Position numbers and translations under genes: made by a program
Assembly (NCBI GenBank): GCA_029465975.1
Contig: CM055728.1
Span: 6,408,261-6,472,260, forward strand
Origin: Dallia pectoralis
Lineage: Eukaryota > Chordata > Actinopteri > Esociformes > Umbridae
Length of the DNA stretch: 64,000 bases
Direction: 5' to 3'
Shown: positions 23,393 to 61,240 of the stretch, piece by piece
How the letters are laid out: each line of letters starts with the position of its first letter
How positions within the stretch are numbered: the stretch's first letter is position 1
The notes under the pieces: model-generated
Told to the model about the DNA's origin: nothing
Seen by the model: only the letters and a program-made list of their open reading frames with translations
The model's database searches: none

Positions 23393-24742
23393 GCGTATGG
23401 ACACTTTGGAGATGTTGAAAATATTTTGCGCTTTAGTGAAAAGCTTAACGTGCGGTCGGTCTTGAAAGGTTTACACAATGTTTGTCACATTTATTTTTCT
23501 GTTTGAATAATGCAGAGAACTGCATCTACTTGGCAGGGCTGTAGCTGTGTGTTTGGTTGCATTTAGGTAGAACATTGCATGTCCAGTCAGTGCTGGAACG
23601 TTTCCTTAATATGGGACATGGAATATAAGCATGCATCTGGTGAATAAATAAGCACAGTGTACATAGTTTACACATCTGTGTTTCCATTCAAAAGAACCCA
23701 CAACCAAAACAAAACCGCTAACATCCTTCTGGTCACTAGATACATGGTCCCCAAAACCTTTTCAGTTACTGTACTGTAACAGCATGTTGCTCTGCTCAGA
23801 GTACTTCTGAAATATCCCATAATGTTCATTTGACCTGTAGACCTATGGCAGCATCGCCTCAAGTTCCCTGTGTTGACAGGCCATGTACCCCCAGAGGTCC
23901 TAGTATCCATGATTGGGAACCGCTGACATGATTGCAGGTCTTTGAGGCCACTTAAGACAATCTTTGCGTGGCCACGTCCAGATCTGGTAATAAAAATGTT
24001 TTTGTAGCTGCTGTCTGGAAATGGAGAAATAATATTTTCTAAGCTCTTACTTATAGCTGGATGTGTAATGTGTTGTTTATTCCAAGTTTAAAACAATGTT
24101 GTTTGGTGACATTGAGAGCAAATTGGCACAACCGTACACAAAAATATCAGAATTAATCTTTAAGCAGATCATATTTTCATTGCAGTCATTGGTCAAATAG
24201 CTGGATATTCAGTTTTTATGTTTATTAAGGAATCGTCCAGAGTAGTTGTAAACAAAAAGTGCATTACGACTAACTGGAGTACATCTGGCTGATCCAATTT
24301 TTTGTACATAAAAGTTAAAAAAAAGACGACGGTCAAATTACTTTCACACTCACACATTTCTTTACAGAGCTGGTATCATGTTCTTTGCTTGAGGACTCCT
24401 ACAGGTTCAGACAGTCATTTAAACACTTTGCCAGATTAACAGGATTAGTAAACTCAAATTAGACAACGTGACATTAAAACAGCATAAAAACATTAAGCTC
24501 AACAAAACATCCTGTCTTCTCCTTTCACCAACAGCACTGCACCCGTTGTATGAACTTGTAATTATACAAACAGGGTCGTCTCTCATCACCCCAGGCCAGC
24601 GTGGGTCCAAATCCACTACGCTACTATTCTTAAAGACATTGCATGTTGATAGGAAAACATAGGGGCACTCTGTCTCAGGTAATGAAACAAAAACCTAATA
24701 CATATTGTGTGTGTGTGTCTGTCCGTCTAACCAGCCTATCCC
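23393..24742. other. 3' flank of PRPF6, no other feature seen
   Basis: Mostly unique sequence with small reading frames on both strands, none convincing. The PRPF6 3' UTR begins at 24742 and reads to lower coordinates; its end was not placed. Confidence 0.4.
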
Positions 24743-49180
<24,438 letters not shown>

Positions 49181-49189
49181 CGTTGCTCA

Positions 49190-50447
49190 ACCAACAACGC
49201 GGTTCACTTCCGGAATAACAACCTATGCGCTTCCTGTTCCGATCATAATAAGATTCTGCAACAGCGCCCCTTGCGGTTGACAAGCTGTGCGATTACCACT
49301 AGTCTTGCCAGACTTTACCAGCAGAGGGCAACCGACACGGGAAATTGTTTAGACACATTAAGTGAACTGTGTGATAATGTATCTTCTTTCCAAAAGGAGG
49401 CACCTAATTCCCTTGCTTTATAATGTTTGATTGGCAGGAGAATGTCTGCATGTCGCCATCATTGAGATAATGAAGGTAGAGTGTTGCACTAGGCCTATTC
49501 TATATCTTGAAAGAACCAATTTACAAATGAAGTTAATAGGCCCGCACATTTAAACAGGTTTTTTAATGAATTCGCATATTTTGACAGACATGCATTAGCT
49601 AATATCCATGTAATTGTGGACACTTAAGCCCTGCTGGATGGTCCATTGTTAAACACCGGACACACTCACTGATATGAATGTACTGTAATTACATCTTAAA
49701 ATGACATTTCTGGGTTGTCTCTCTAGAGATGAAGTAGCTCCGCCACCACTTCAATTAGATCCTATCACGTTTTACTAGGACCATCTGAAACCCAGGCCTC
49801 AGTCTTTTCATTTATTTTCATTTCCCCCCAGGGCAGGCATTATTTCATTTTTGGGAGAAGACGCCATGATGAAAACGGACTGTCAGCTGTGCATGAGGAT
49901 TTATGGATTTTAACAACCTAAAAGCATTTTACAAATCGGCAGCTGAACGAGGCAGGTCAACCCTTAATTAGACACAGATACAGAAAGTTGTGTGCGTGTT
50001 GGAAAGCATGTTCTGCCTTTATACAAACGGATGAGGACGGTCTAACTGCAAAATGCTTGCATTTGTATCAAAATACAAAGCTGTCAAATCCAATGTGCAA
50101 ACTTCTGTTCCTGCTCAATTGTATCACTTCTAATTAAACTCATCATCATCGATGGGAGTTCATTTTCAGTGCAACACAAAAATCTGTCAATGAATGGTAT
50201 TGAGTGGAGCTGAGTATCGTTTCCCGTCTGTCTCTGTCCAAGCGAATCCAATGATTCAGTGACATGATCAGAGATAAATCAGTAAGTCTGAGTTAGGTTA
50301 ATGTGGAATCCAATACAGAAAACATATAGGCCCTTAAAAAAATGTAGCACGTAAAAACCCCTTCGATGTCTGAGTGTTTCATAAATATGGCCCCAAGTGA
50401 CCAGTCGCACATCCAATGAGGACAATTGTCCTTGAAGGTTTGACAAG
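49190..50447. other. Region upstream of PRPF6, promoter not resolved
   Basis: The PRPF6 leader lies just above 49180 and includes CCGGAAGT (minus strand, about 49205-49213), an ETS-type site common in housekeeping promoters. Beyond about 49.3 kb I see nothing specific. Confidence 0.4.
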
Positions 50448-50762
50448 TGGGAGTAAGGGAAGAGCAAGGGAAGTGGGAGTAAGGGAAGAGCAAGGGAAGT
50501 GGGAGTAAGGGAAGAGCAAGGGAAGTGGGAGTAAGGGAAAAGCAAGGGAAGGTGGAGAAAGGGAAGAGCAAGGGAAGTGGGAGTAAGGGAAGAGCAACCG
50601 AAGTGGTAGTAAGGGAAGAGCAAGGGAAGTGGGAGTAAGGGAAAAGCAAGGGAAGTGGGAGTAAGGGAAGATCAAGGGAAATGGGAGTAAGGGAAGAGCA
50701 AGGGAAGTGGGAGTAAGGGAAGAGCAAGGGACGTGGGAGTAATGGAAGAGCAAGGGAAATGG
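50448..50762. repeat. 25-bp purine-rich minisatellite, about 12 units
   Basis: Unit AAGTGGGAGTAAGGGAAGAG plus CAAGGG. The ~140-codon frames on the minus strand are repeat artefacts. Confidence 0.95.
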
Positions 50763-50974
50763 GAGAATTGCACCCTGTACAGTTGTTTCAGTCTCAGTCA
50801 ATTGTTTCATTCTCAGTCAGGCCATAGTTAATCCATGGTTGATCACATGATCAGTTCGCGCAGCCCAAATTATGTCAGAGCTGTACCTTCATCTCTTTAC
50901 CATTGTCCTCTTCCTCCTCTTCCAACCCTTCTTCCTCCAACTTGTCCTCATTCTCGTCCCCTGCCTCTCCCGCC

Positions 50975-51235
50975 CACTCCCACTCTCTCCCCCTCTCCCA
51001 CTTTCTCTCCTACTCTCTCTCCCACTCCCTTTCACACTCTCTCTCCCTCTCTCTCTCCCACTCTCTCTCCCTTTCCCTCTGCTTCTCCTACTCCCTCTCC
51101 CTCTCCCTTTCCCTCTCCCACTCTCTCTCCCTTTCCCTCTGCTTCTCCTACTCCCACTCCCTCTCCCACTCCCACTCCCTCTCCCACTCTCTCTCCCACT
51201 CTCTCTCCCTTTCCTTCTGCATCTCTCACTCCAAC
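50975..51235. repeat. Polypyrimidine CTCTCCCACT tract
   Basis: Irregular CTCTCTCCCACTC and CCCTTTCCCTCTGCTTCTCC units over about 260 bases. Confidence 0.9.
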
Positions 51236-52978
51236 TTCCCTTGCTCTCTTTGCAATGTTTGCATCCATTGTTATAAATAGGTAATCTGACCTTTGGCCTT
51301 TTTAGAGGTCTTTACAAAAGCAAATGAGCCAATTAGTGTCTATACATGTGAGTGTGAGTGAGACACTGGTGAATAAATGTAGCATTTTGATTGGTTGCTT
51401 TTGGCATTCAAGTTACTAACTGTTTGATTGTACCACAAGTAGAGGGTTGTGTATAGTGTTTTGCAAAAACTGTTGAAAGGCTGCGAATTGGTTTAGTGTT
51501 CCACAGACTTGGTGTGTGGTTCTGCTCTTTGAGTGAACGGTTCCACAAATTCTTTGATTCATGAAGATTTTGTGTGTATGCAGTTGGTAAAAAGCGTAAA
51601 CAAACACAGAGTATAGTATAGAGGTGACTCTATTTGGGTGACATCAAAGAATATTGCTTGGGTATGGTGGTAGTTGGGTGGGGGGGGTTCTAGCTCACCA
51701 CCACCACTCCTGAGATCATGTGAGAAAGTGTGCTCCCGTGTATGTGTATTTGTGCATGTCAAATGGCCAGTCTTTTCATTCAGGCTCTTCCCTCAACTAG
51801 AGCAGTGCACCTTTTGACCCATTTTACCATCATGCCCAGGGCATGCCCAGTACCAGGTAACAGCCCGGTTCACAGCATATGCCCTCTTCACTGTCACATT
51901 TCAGCTGGAGGGTCGACCAATCGTTCTCCCATTGTAATTTAAATGTGTACGACACTTCCTTCCCCACTGTGAAATGCATTTCCGCTGTATGAACAAACAG
52001 AAGGTGGGTGAACTGCGGTTGCCCACAGAGTCACAGCGCAGACGGGTTAAGTGAGATTTACCGCACAACATATTGATCGGCATCGATCGTCATTTGACAC
52101 TGAGACTTTGTGACGACGGGTGAACTGGGTTGGATTGTAAGGGTTAGGGTCACGCGGGGACGGTCTGGGCCAAACCAATCACCGATTCAATTTAAACTCT
52201 ATTGATCCAGAGACCTGTCAGTACACTCTGTAGAACAGGCGGACGGAGCAGTCAATTCAATTCTCATGACATACAAATGGGTCACACGAATCAAGCCTGG
52301 CTGGTAGATTGTAAACACGCGAGCACGCACACGCAAGTGCCTGTGTGTTCTCTCATGATTTTATCATTTTATCATTTTATCTCATTTTATGACAGGAAAC
52401 AAATGACAGGAAACAAAATGGTTGCAAAATCAAAATTGTTTTGATTTTGCAATAAAACAGTATCATTTGAACCTCCAAGCCAAAATCAATATTGATTTCT
52501 TTGTTTAAAAAGACAAAAACAATTATACGTTGATTGCTTAATACTGGTATTTCGATTCAACATGGCTTCGTCGCAGGCTTTTTCAATCAGATTGTGCATA
52601 ACTAAATAACCATTGCCCAATGATGAAATGAAAAAGATGGATGCCCTTGAAAAAGGGAAAACCGAATATTACTCTCCACTTCTCTCATTGTCGTATAATT
52701 AGGCTATTCACAAATGTTTTACCCAAGTAACAAGCATCATTAATAAGCTTCATTTAGTTTGGTCCGATAACAAAGCTTCCAACGAGGACAAGGCAATTAT
52801 TGGACTGTATGTATAACGCTGGAAACAACAGGGGAGACAGGGATAATTGATCTTCTGCTCACAATGCCAATACATTACCTAACTAACACAACAGGGACAT
52901 AAATGGGTCAATCATATTGAGCATCATTCATTTGGCTAAATGCAGTGTCTATAATTAGGTTTAACTGATGATCTTTCA

Positions 52979-53503
52979 ATCTCCCCCTCTGTCACTCTCA
53001 GTCTCCCCCTCTCTGTCTCCCTCACTGTCACTCTCAGTCTCCCCCTCTCTGTCTCCCTCTCTGTCACTCTCAGTCTCCCCCTCTGTCGCTCTCTGTCTCC
53101 CCCTCTGTCACTCTCAGTCTCCCCCTCTGTCACTCTCAGTCTCCCCCTCTGTCACTCTCTGTCTCCCCGTCTGTCACTCTCAGTCTCCCCCTCTGTCACT
53201 CTCAGTCTCCCCCTCTGTCACTCTCTGTCTCCCCCTCTGTCACTCTCTGTCTCCCCCCTCTGTCTCCCCCCTCTCTGTCTCACCCTCTGAACCCCTGTCT
53301 CTCACTCTTTCTTCCCCTCTGTATCACCTGTTTCTCTCTTCCTTTCTCTCTGTCTCTCCCCCTGTCTTTCCCTCTGTCTCACCTCGTCTCTCCCTCTATC
53401 TCCCCCGCAGTCTCCCTCTCTGTCTCACCCGTTTCTCTCTTCCTTTCCCTCTGTCTCACCTCGTCTCCCCCGCAGTCTCCCTCTCCGTCTCCATGTTAAT
53501 TTG

Positions 53504-53540
<37 letters not shown>
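52979..53540. repeat. Pyrimidine minisatellite (CTCCCCCTCTGTCACTCTCAG)
   Basis: About 20-bp units TCTCCCCCTCTGTCACTCTC, less regular to the right, ending in a CT microsatellite at about 53508-53540. Confidence 0.92.
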
Positions 53541-53545
<5 letters not shown>

Positions 53546-53759
53546 GCTTGCTCATTAACTCTCCGTGTCTCTGCAGGGATATAAGGTCACTTTGGGTGTT
53601 TGCACTAATTTCAGAGATATTTACTACATGATGGATCCATTTACACTTTACTGTACACTTGAGGAGGATTATAGGATCATTTAAACCAAAATAGCAAAAA
53701 TCCATATGAATGTTGTTAATTAACATTAAAAAAAAACATGAAACACTCATATCACCAGT

Positions 53760-54316
53760 TGCCTTTAAGATACTCCTGTCTGAACACCTGTCCGATCTCT
53801 GTACCTGCTAACTGTCTTCAACATCTCTCCCTTATGCTATGCCCTCCTTGCACAGTGGACCTCTCTCTACTGCACTATTGTCATACCTGTTGACTTTCTT
53901 GTATTACTCTTGTGTGCTCAGATATTTTTCCTCAAATGCTCTTTCCCATAATCACGGTCATATAATCCATGCACTCAAATGATCTCCCTGCTAGACACAC
54001 GTTAATCTTTGAATATCCAGTAAAATGATACACATGTTGCTTTTATGTTTTAAAATATATTTGCTAGTGCCTTATCTATGCTGCTCAACAGAACCACATA
54101 TACCTGATCCTGATTTACTTGAACCTGTATTGCCTTATTGTGTCTTATTGTGTCTCCCTGTAATTTGTAATTTGCACTGCTGTGTTCTGTGTACTTATTA
54201 TGTAACTCTATGTTGTTTTGCACATTTTCTCGACTTATCTTGGCCAGGTCGCCGTTGTAAATGAGAATTTGCTCTCAATCGGCCTACCTGGTAAAATAAA
54301 GGTAAAATAAAAATAA
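53760..54316 (+). mobile_element. LINE 3' end with AAATAAAGGTAAAATAAA tail
   Basis: The end GTCGCCGTTGTAAATGAGAA, TTTGCTCTCAATCGGCCTAC, CTGGTAAAATAAAGG is the conserved 3' tail of a LINE-type retrotransposon very common in teleosts. The upstream boundary is uncertain. Confidence 0.7.
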
Positions 54317-54828
54317 ACATAATGTCCCACCCACCCTATAACAACATACATGTTTCAACAGGAGACTCAAGTGACATTTAGTTTCTTAGTCCAAAAAATG
54401 TAACTTGGCTTAGGAAGTCATTTTTTTTATTTAAAAAGGAGGGCCACTTGGAAATATGACGGGAACCCGGGAGTGGCACAGCCTCTTCTCGATACACCCA
54501 GCCAATACCCTGTATGGTTATGGATGATATATTTCAGAGCTAATTTACATGAGAGATAACGTTTATTTCTCTCCTCATAGGTTTTATTCAGGGGAGAAAA
54601 GCAAGCAGAAAAATGAGCTTATTGACTGGTGGTCATTCACCTGAACTGGCTGCCTGCTGAAGCCCTGTGCTGCACTTATTCCGAAATGACGGATCTGGCT
54701 GAGATGGACTTTATGCCCTGAGATGAGAAGAAGTGGAGAGTGAAGAGCAGAATGCTTCCAGGTGTTATCTGATGAATGTGGACAGGCACAACACAACACT
54801 GGCCCTAACTGGACAGACAGGAGAGAGG

Positions 54829-55084
54829 GAGGAGAGAGAGAGTGAGCGGCGAAGAGATGGAGAGAGAGAGAGAGAGAGAGGGGAGGAGAGGGAGGAGAGA
54901 GAGAGAGGAGGAGAGGGAGGAGAGAGGGAGAGGAGGAGAGGGAGGAGAGAGGGAGAGAGGAGGAGAGAGAGAGGAGGAGAGGGAGAGAGAGGAGGAGAGG
55001 AGAGAGGGAGAGAGGAGGAGAGGGAGGAGAGAGGGAGAGAGGAGGAGAGAGAGAGGAGGAGAGGGAGAGAGTGAGCGGCAAAGA

Positions 55085-55120
<36 letters not shown>

Positions 55121-55370
55121 AGAGAGGGAGAGAGGAGGAGAGGGAGGAGAGAGGGAGAGAGGAGGAGAGGGAGGAGAGGGAGGAGAGGGAGGAGAGAGGG
55201 AGAGGGAGAGGGAGAGAGTGAGCGGCGAAGAGATGGAGAGAGAGAGAGAGAGAGGAGGAGAGGGAGGAGAGAGGGAGAGAAAGATAAGGAGAGAAACAGA
55301 TGAGTGGGAGGAGAGAGTGTGAGAGAAAGATAAAGAGAGAAAGAGAGAGGGGGGGGAGGAGAGGGAGAAA
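54829..55370. repeat. Polypurine GGAGAGA tract, 540 bases
   Basis: Almost pure G/A on the plus strand with GAGAGAGGGAGGAGAGAGGG units and three GTGAGCGGCGAAGAGATGGA (or GGCAAAGAG) markers. The 341-, 288- and 225-codon minus-strand frames are artefacts. Confidence 0.95.
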
Positions 55371-55934
55371 AATATAATAATGAGGATGGAGGGGGAAAGA
55401 GGACAGACAATGTGAGTGGAAGAGAAAGGTGAGGTCCAACATCTGGAAGTCGGCAAAATGAAGACATTGTGGAAATGTGAAAGAGAGGCAGAGGATAGAG
55501 AGATAGAAAGAGAGAGATAGAGAGTAAATGAGGAGACGAACAGAAATAGCATCCCTCTGCTACCGAAGCAGCCGACGTCCTGGGGGAGAAGATTGACAGA
55601 ACGAAACAAAACGAAACAGTTATTTTTCTTCTTTTAAAAAAGACTGAAGAAACAATGCCATTGTCTGGCATATCTTTCTCTCTTCACCCCTTTCTCTCAC
55701 AGCCTATAGTTTGCCTAGTTCCCCACAAACCAATTTCAATTGTATCCTAGATGGGGAGAATTTGATTTACAGGCATATCTTCGTTGGATGTCATGGGGGA
55801 GAAAGGAGACGTGGAGAACTAAACAAAAAGAAATAACAGAGATAAGACTGCACAAATAGGTTGGCAAGTTCTGCCGTCCATAGAAATGAAATCAAAACAG
55901 ACTGAAATTGGACTTGTTGAATATACATGTCCTA

Positions 55935-56000
55935 TCTGGGTTAGTGTCTAGCGCACAACCAAGATTGTGGGTTCAATTCCCCATGACCGGACCAGTTTGA
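55935..56000 (+). repeat. Possible SINE B-box fragment
   Basis: GATTGTGGGTTCAATTCCCC resembles a tRNA B box. The rest of a SINE is not clear. Confidence 0.3.
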
Positions 56001-56731
56001 CAAAGTAAACGTAGCAGTCTCTGCTGAACGTTGTTCTTGAAAAAAAGTTTCTGCAAAATGACATTGACGTGCTCAAGAGTGACAAAACCGATCCATACGA
56101 TTGTATTTTTATCTGTCATATCGTTTTTATGGTCTCTGTCGAGATTCTGGTCTGTTCATTGTTCAGTCCTGTTGGTTATCCCCGTTCCTCAGGCGTATCC
56201 GACCTCACAGAGGAACGTTACAATCCTGCCACATCTTGAATACACTACATTACTCTTTATCTTAACGGAGGAAGCCATGTCGTCCCACTGCATCGGCTTC
56301 ACGGACCACTGCTGGGCAGATCGTTGCAGAAGAGAAACCGTCTCCAAGGGCCTCGGCTCTCTCCACTGAAATGCAAAGATACACACGTAGAGTGTGTGAT
56401 TCGGTTTGTGGTGTGCACGTGTTTAGAGTATGGCATGGATTTGCCGTCCGTCAAAGGCTTACTCTGGAGGTTTTTACCACGATGGTTTTGTATAAATTCA
56501 GCACATAGGTGGGAATGCGATTGTCACGAGGCCAGCAGGCTCTAGTTGTTTGTTGCATGTCATCTGAGTGAATACTACATCAGGGATATTTGAGAAAAGG
56601 GTTTTGACATGTGCTAGTATCCTGGGAATTAATGTTTAAGCCTATGAATTTGCATGAAAGCTAGGCATGAAACCGGGGTGTGAGTGGAATGAGAATGACC
56701 TCTCTGCCCTGTCTTGTGGAGCACACACTCA

Positions 56732-56910
<179 letters not shown>

Positions 56911-56999
56911 AGAACACACACATAAAACACACCGAAAGAAGAGTGTTGGGTGAGGGTTATGGATGTTGAGTTATATCTCTTAAATGGGTTCTTCCATCT

Positions 57000-58660
57000 T
57001 CCATTGCACTTCCTGGATATATAGTAACAGGAAACATGCCTTTTTTAGGAGAGGGTTTGGGCTTGACGTGCGTGTGTCCGTGTGTGCTTGTGGAATTAAA
57101 GAAAACAGAACGTTCCCTATCTCTGAGATCAAGCTTCATCTAATCTGGCCTTCTTATTTTTTGTGCCAAGTAGTTTCAGTGCCAGATTTGTATTAGCAAA
57201 AAGACACAATGGATGATTTGGTTAAGAAAACTGGGTGCCAATCTACTTAACACTACGGTTGGCGCTGAAATGCCGGAGTCTTATCAAAGGCCCCACTATA
57301 TGCCCGCCCCACCCCGGGTGAACCCAGCTCTCTCCTTTGGTAGCGGTCGGGCGTCGTCACGGCAACAGAGTGGGGGTCCGTTGGCATGAGGACGAGCGGC
57401 AGTGAGAGAGAACATGTTGCGATGAAAGTTTAATTTGCCGTCTGTAGTTACGGGACAGCCTCGCCTGACGGATAACAAGATCAGAAACACGATGGCGGTT
57501 GAACATCTGAATCAGACACATGGGATGTCACTGTGGGCCGCGCAGCGCTAATGTCCGCAGAGGACGTTCTATCAGATGTATTCAGTGGTCCGGAATCGTA
57601 AATTCAGAATTAAGTGCAACCGTATATCGATGTACCTAATTAACGTTTCCTTACACACAGCGTGATTCGGAAACTGGTCTTGTTTCTGTATGTTTGTGTA
57701 TCGCCGTGTAAAACTCGATCTAACACTCTTCTCCAAACTTCTTCTACATGAGTCAAGTGTGATTGAGCCTGTTGCCCCTGTTGTAAGATTTATTTCCAGA
57801 CATGACATGGCAGCCAGTGAGCTGAATCAGACAATCTATCCCACATGCACAGACAGTCATGTGACAGGGGAAATTAGTTTAAAGATAATTTCTTTTTCGG
57901 TGTCCCAAAATCAGCTTTGTTCTGGTGGCGAGCAATTCTGGTAGGGCTTTACTTACTCGACGGCTACACGGCACGGTTAAGAACGTTTCTGACAGACTAC
58001 CTAATGTCACGCCTGAATGCCCTCTGTTTGATATCGACGGTGAAGCCGTGCTCCGTGTCAGAGGTCATTGGAAGTCACGCCGTGACAACTGTTGTCACCA
58101 TATTGTCCTCAGGCTAATGTACATGTTGTCTGTGAGCTCAAATAAAGCATTTTAAATATGAGTACGTTAGGGAATTTGTATAGCATCTTCTTATTAGTCC
58201 GATGTCTCGGCTGGCTTTAATGAGAAAGCCAAAACTTTGTTCGGTGTTGTTTGCCGTGCACTGAACTAGCAACTCCACCCAGGAGACCAGTCTCTCCTAC
58301 AGACACTCCCATTCATTGAAGCCTTCAAAACTCAGATCTCTGGGCTGTAGGGAAAAATAATTCCAACAACACATGCGCTCCAGTTGGCTCGTAACGTCTG
58401 AGAACACACAACGTCAATTAACACACATCGAGTGGAGAGATTACATCAAAATAGACACTTTCTACGTTGTCTTTCTTGCGCCCTTTGCAGTTCAGCGAAT
58501 CCCATCGATTGAGAGAGAGCCAGTGGAAGGTGGTGTGTCTGGTTGTTTATGTGTGGAGCTGCTTTCCTCCCAGTCTCAATGCAGCTGCCTGATGTAGCTC
58601 AGGGCTCGTATTCGTCTGTCCTTTATTTGTTCATTTATTTCATTAGAAGTTCTGATTCTT
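57000..58660. other. Intergenic, nothing recognised
   Basis: Mixed-composition unique sequence. Short frames on both strands show no family features and no matching splice sites. Confidence 0.4.
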
Positions 58661-58789
58661 CTTGATGAACAATCAAGCCCAGGTGTCCTCAGTTAACAGG
58701 CTGTGCCGAGAACTGAAACAACTGGATTCCTGGAATCAAATATCTCTTCCAGCCTTTAATAGATTACCAATAGCCTATTTTCCTGACAT

Positions 58790-59730
58790 TTTCTTAGTTG
58801 CATCTGAGAGCAAAAGCCATGGTCCGCAGAGAGCTTCTAAAGCATCAGACGTATCTCATTGTTGGAAGATATCAGTCAGTAGAATTGTACAAAATAATTT
58901 CCAAAGCATTAGATATACCATAGAACACAGTGAAGATGGTCATCATGAAGTGGAGAAAATATGGCACAACATTACCAAGAACTGGACGTCCCTCTAAAAT
59001 TGATGAAAAGATTAAAAGAAAACTCTCAAATCAAGTTTCCCAAAAGCATGTGGGCAAATGTGTTGTGGTCTGATGAAACCAAAGTTTAACTTTTTGGCCA
59101 TAACTCCAAAAGGTATGCTTGGTGGAAAAACAACACTGCACATCACAGAAAGAACACCATACCCACAGTGAAGCATGATGGTGGCAGCATCATGCTTTGG
59201 TGCTGTTTTTCTTCTGCTGGAACCGAGGCCTTAGTCAGGGTGGAGGAAATTATGAAGAGTTCCAAATACCAGGCTTCCGTTAGAAGGCTGAATTTGAAGA
59301 AGAAGTTCACCTTTTAGCATGACAATTACCCAAAGCACACATCCAAATCTACAAAAGCATGGCTTCCCCAGAAGAAGATTAAGGTTTGTGTAATGCCCCT
59401 GCCAGAGCCCAGACCTGAATCCAATTGTACATCTTTGGGGTGATCTAAAGAGGGCTGTGCACAGGATTTGTCCTCGCAATCTAACAGATTTGCAATGCTT
59501 TTGTAAAGAGTGGAGTCAAGATGTGCCACCCAAAAAGACTGAGTGCTGTATTAAAATCAAGTGGTGCTTCAACTAAGTATTTTTTAAGGGTGTGCACACT
59601 TATGCAACCAGGTTATTGCGACGGTTTTAATTTTGTATTTTCCCCATCAAAGATTTTTTCACATCACAGAAACCTGGCATTTTCACGGGGGTGTGTAACT
59701 TTTTATACCCATAGTATATATTTCACACCC
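58790..59730 (+). mobile_element. Degraded Tc1/mariner element, second family
   Basis: Plus-strand sequence contains Tc1 coding words: AGCATCAGACGTATCTCATT, CATTACCAAGAACTGGACGT, GTGGTCTGATGAAACCAAAG, GGTGGCAGCATCATGCTTTG, GACCTGAATCCAATTGTACA, and a 3' end with GGGTGTGCACACTTATGCAA and GGGGTGTGTAACTTTTTATA. Many deletions; the 5' terminal repeat is not seen. Confidence 0.82.
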
Positions 59731-60393
59731 ATCGATATTGGCGAATAACAATAGTACATGCCCATAACCTACGGTGGGTTAACGACATGCTGAAATTAAG
59801 TTCTGAAGAATCAGTGTTCTGTCAGATGCTTTCCAGAAAGTGGTTTTCCACTTGCAGCCAATGTCAATGTTTGCCAGGCAGCATTAAGGAGACGCCATCG
59901 GGTAGCTAATGTAGCATGCAGCTTGTCAGGATCTAGGTGGTGTCAAAGAAACATATTTCAATGTGTGAGCTATATTTAGCTAACGCTAAATAGCTTACAT
60001 TATTGGTGTACATCATTATGTGGTTGTTATTATGAAATGCCAATTAGCTAACCAATACTGGAGTATGCAAATACTACTTTATCAACAGTACAATGTTTTA
60101 AATCTTTGTGTTAGCTAAAATAATGGTATAAATGACCCAACACAATGTTTTAAACCCTTTTGTTAGCTACATTTAAAAAAAATTACAGAACAAAATGTTT
60201 TACAGCAGATAAAAATATATATATATATTTGAAACAATATAAAAAGTGAAACATTGTCTTTGTTCATATTTCCATAAACATCACCTGGGTACATTCATTC
60301 ATTTGTGACCCAAAATGTATAAAATAATTTTCACACCACAAACACACACACACAACCACAAAGACCCACACACCACAAACACACACACGCACG

Positions 60394-60512
<119 letters not shown>

Positions 60513-60849
60513 TATGTGCTACTTATAATATAACTCAGAGCACAATGCATCATCTTCAGGCAGGATGGCAGTAAATCATGCCATAAGGATGAATCCAGGC
60601 CCCGCAAGTCATTCAGTGGCCCAGAACATCACCTCAGCATGCTACATGATCATCTCACCAGCCACTGAAAGAAATCCTCCCGGAGCTGACAAATCTGGAG
60701 GGTTTCCGTAAATATAGAGACAACTGAAAAAGGATGGATGAAATTGACCAGCGTGCCTAGATGAGGCGCTGACCTTAGTGGGCGTGTCTATCTAGTGGGT
60801 GTGTATGGGTCCAGAGGCGAGGCTACATCTCGTTTCATACAGCTGCAGG

Positions 60850-61240
60850 AGGATGACTCTCCGTTGGCCCGTGGTCATCATCCATAATGTCGTCCATGTG
60901 TCCCGATACAATATTGTTGTTGAATGGAACTAGATCAACCCCACCTGGATGTCTGATCTTGGACCAGATGGGTAAGGCACTTCTAACCACACATATTCAA
61001 AGGAGGGAGCGCCTCCCTGGCACAGAGGCCTTTGAAGCACTTGTGAAAACTGTTCAGGGGGCTGAATCCTGTCCTGATCCAAACAAGGATGCAGCTGTGG
61101 CTGGCAGGAGGCGGGCAGGAGGAGGGCAGGAGGAGGAAACGCCAATTCTGCCCCCTGAAGACGGACTGTTCAACAAATACTATGTGCTGCAAAGAAAGAC
61201 ATTTGCATAATGTCCTACCTGTGCTAGTGTTGTATCTATT
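60850..61240 (+). pseudogene. piggyBac (PGBD-type) transposase C-terminal fragment
   Basis: Across changing frames the piggyBac C-terminus is readable: R-W-P-V-V-I-I-H-N-V-V-H-V-S-R-Y-N (about 60865-60915), then I-N-P-T-W, then L-T-T-H-I-Q-R-R-E-R-L-P-G-T (about 60987-61028), and a cysteine-rich end F-C-P-L-K-T-D-C-S-T-N-T-M-C-C. Frame changes and stops make it a dead copy. No terminal repeats were located. Confidence 0.75.

Noticed and set aside
50835..51284. 149-, 134- and 125-codon frames rich in Leu/Ser/Pro
   Set aside because: Three frames of one CT-rich tract.
54584..55671. Frames of 341, 288 and 225 codons rich in Ser/Leu/Pro
   Set aside because: All three are different frames of the same polypurine tract; no start context, domain or splice support.
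58373..58997. Possible exons at 58373-58597 and 58662-58997
   Set aside because: No family features; the second overlaps the decayed Tc1 element.
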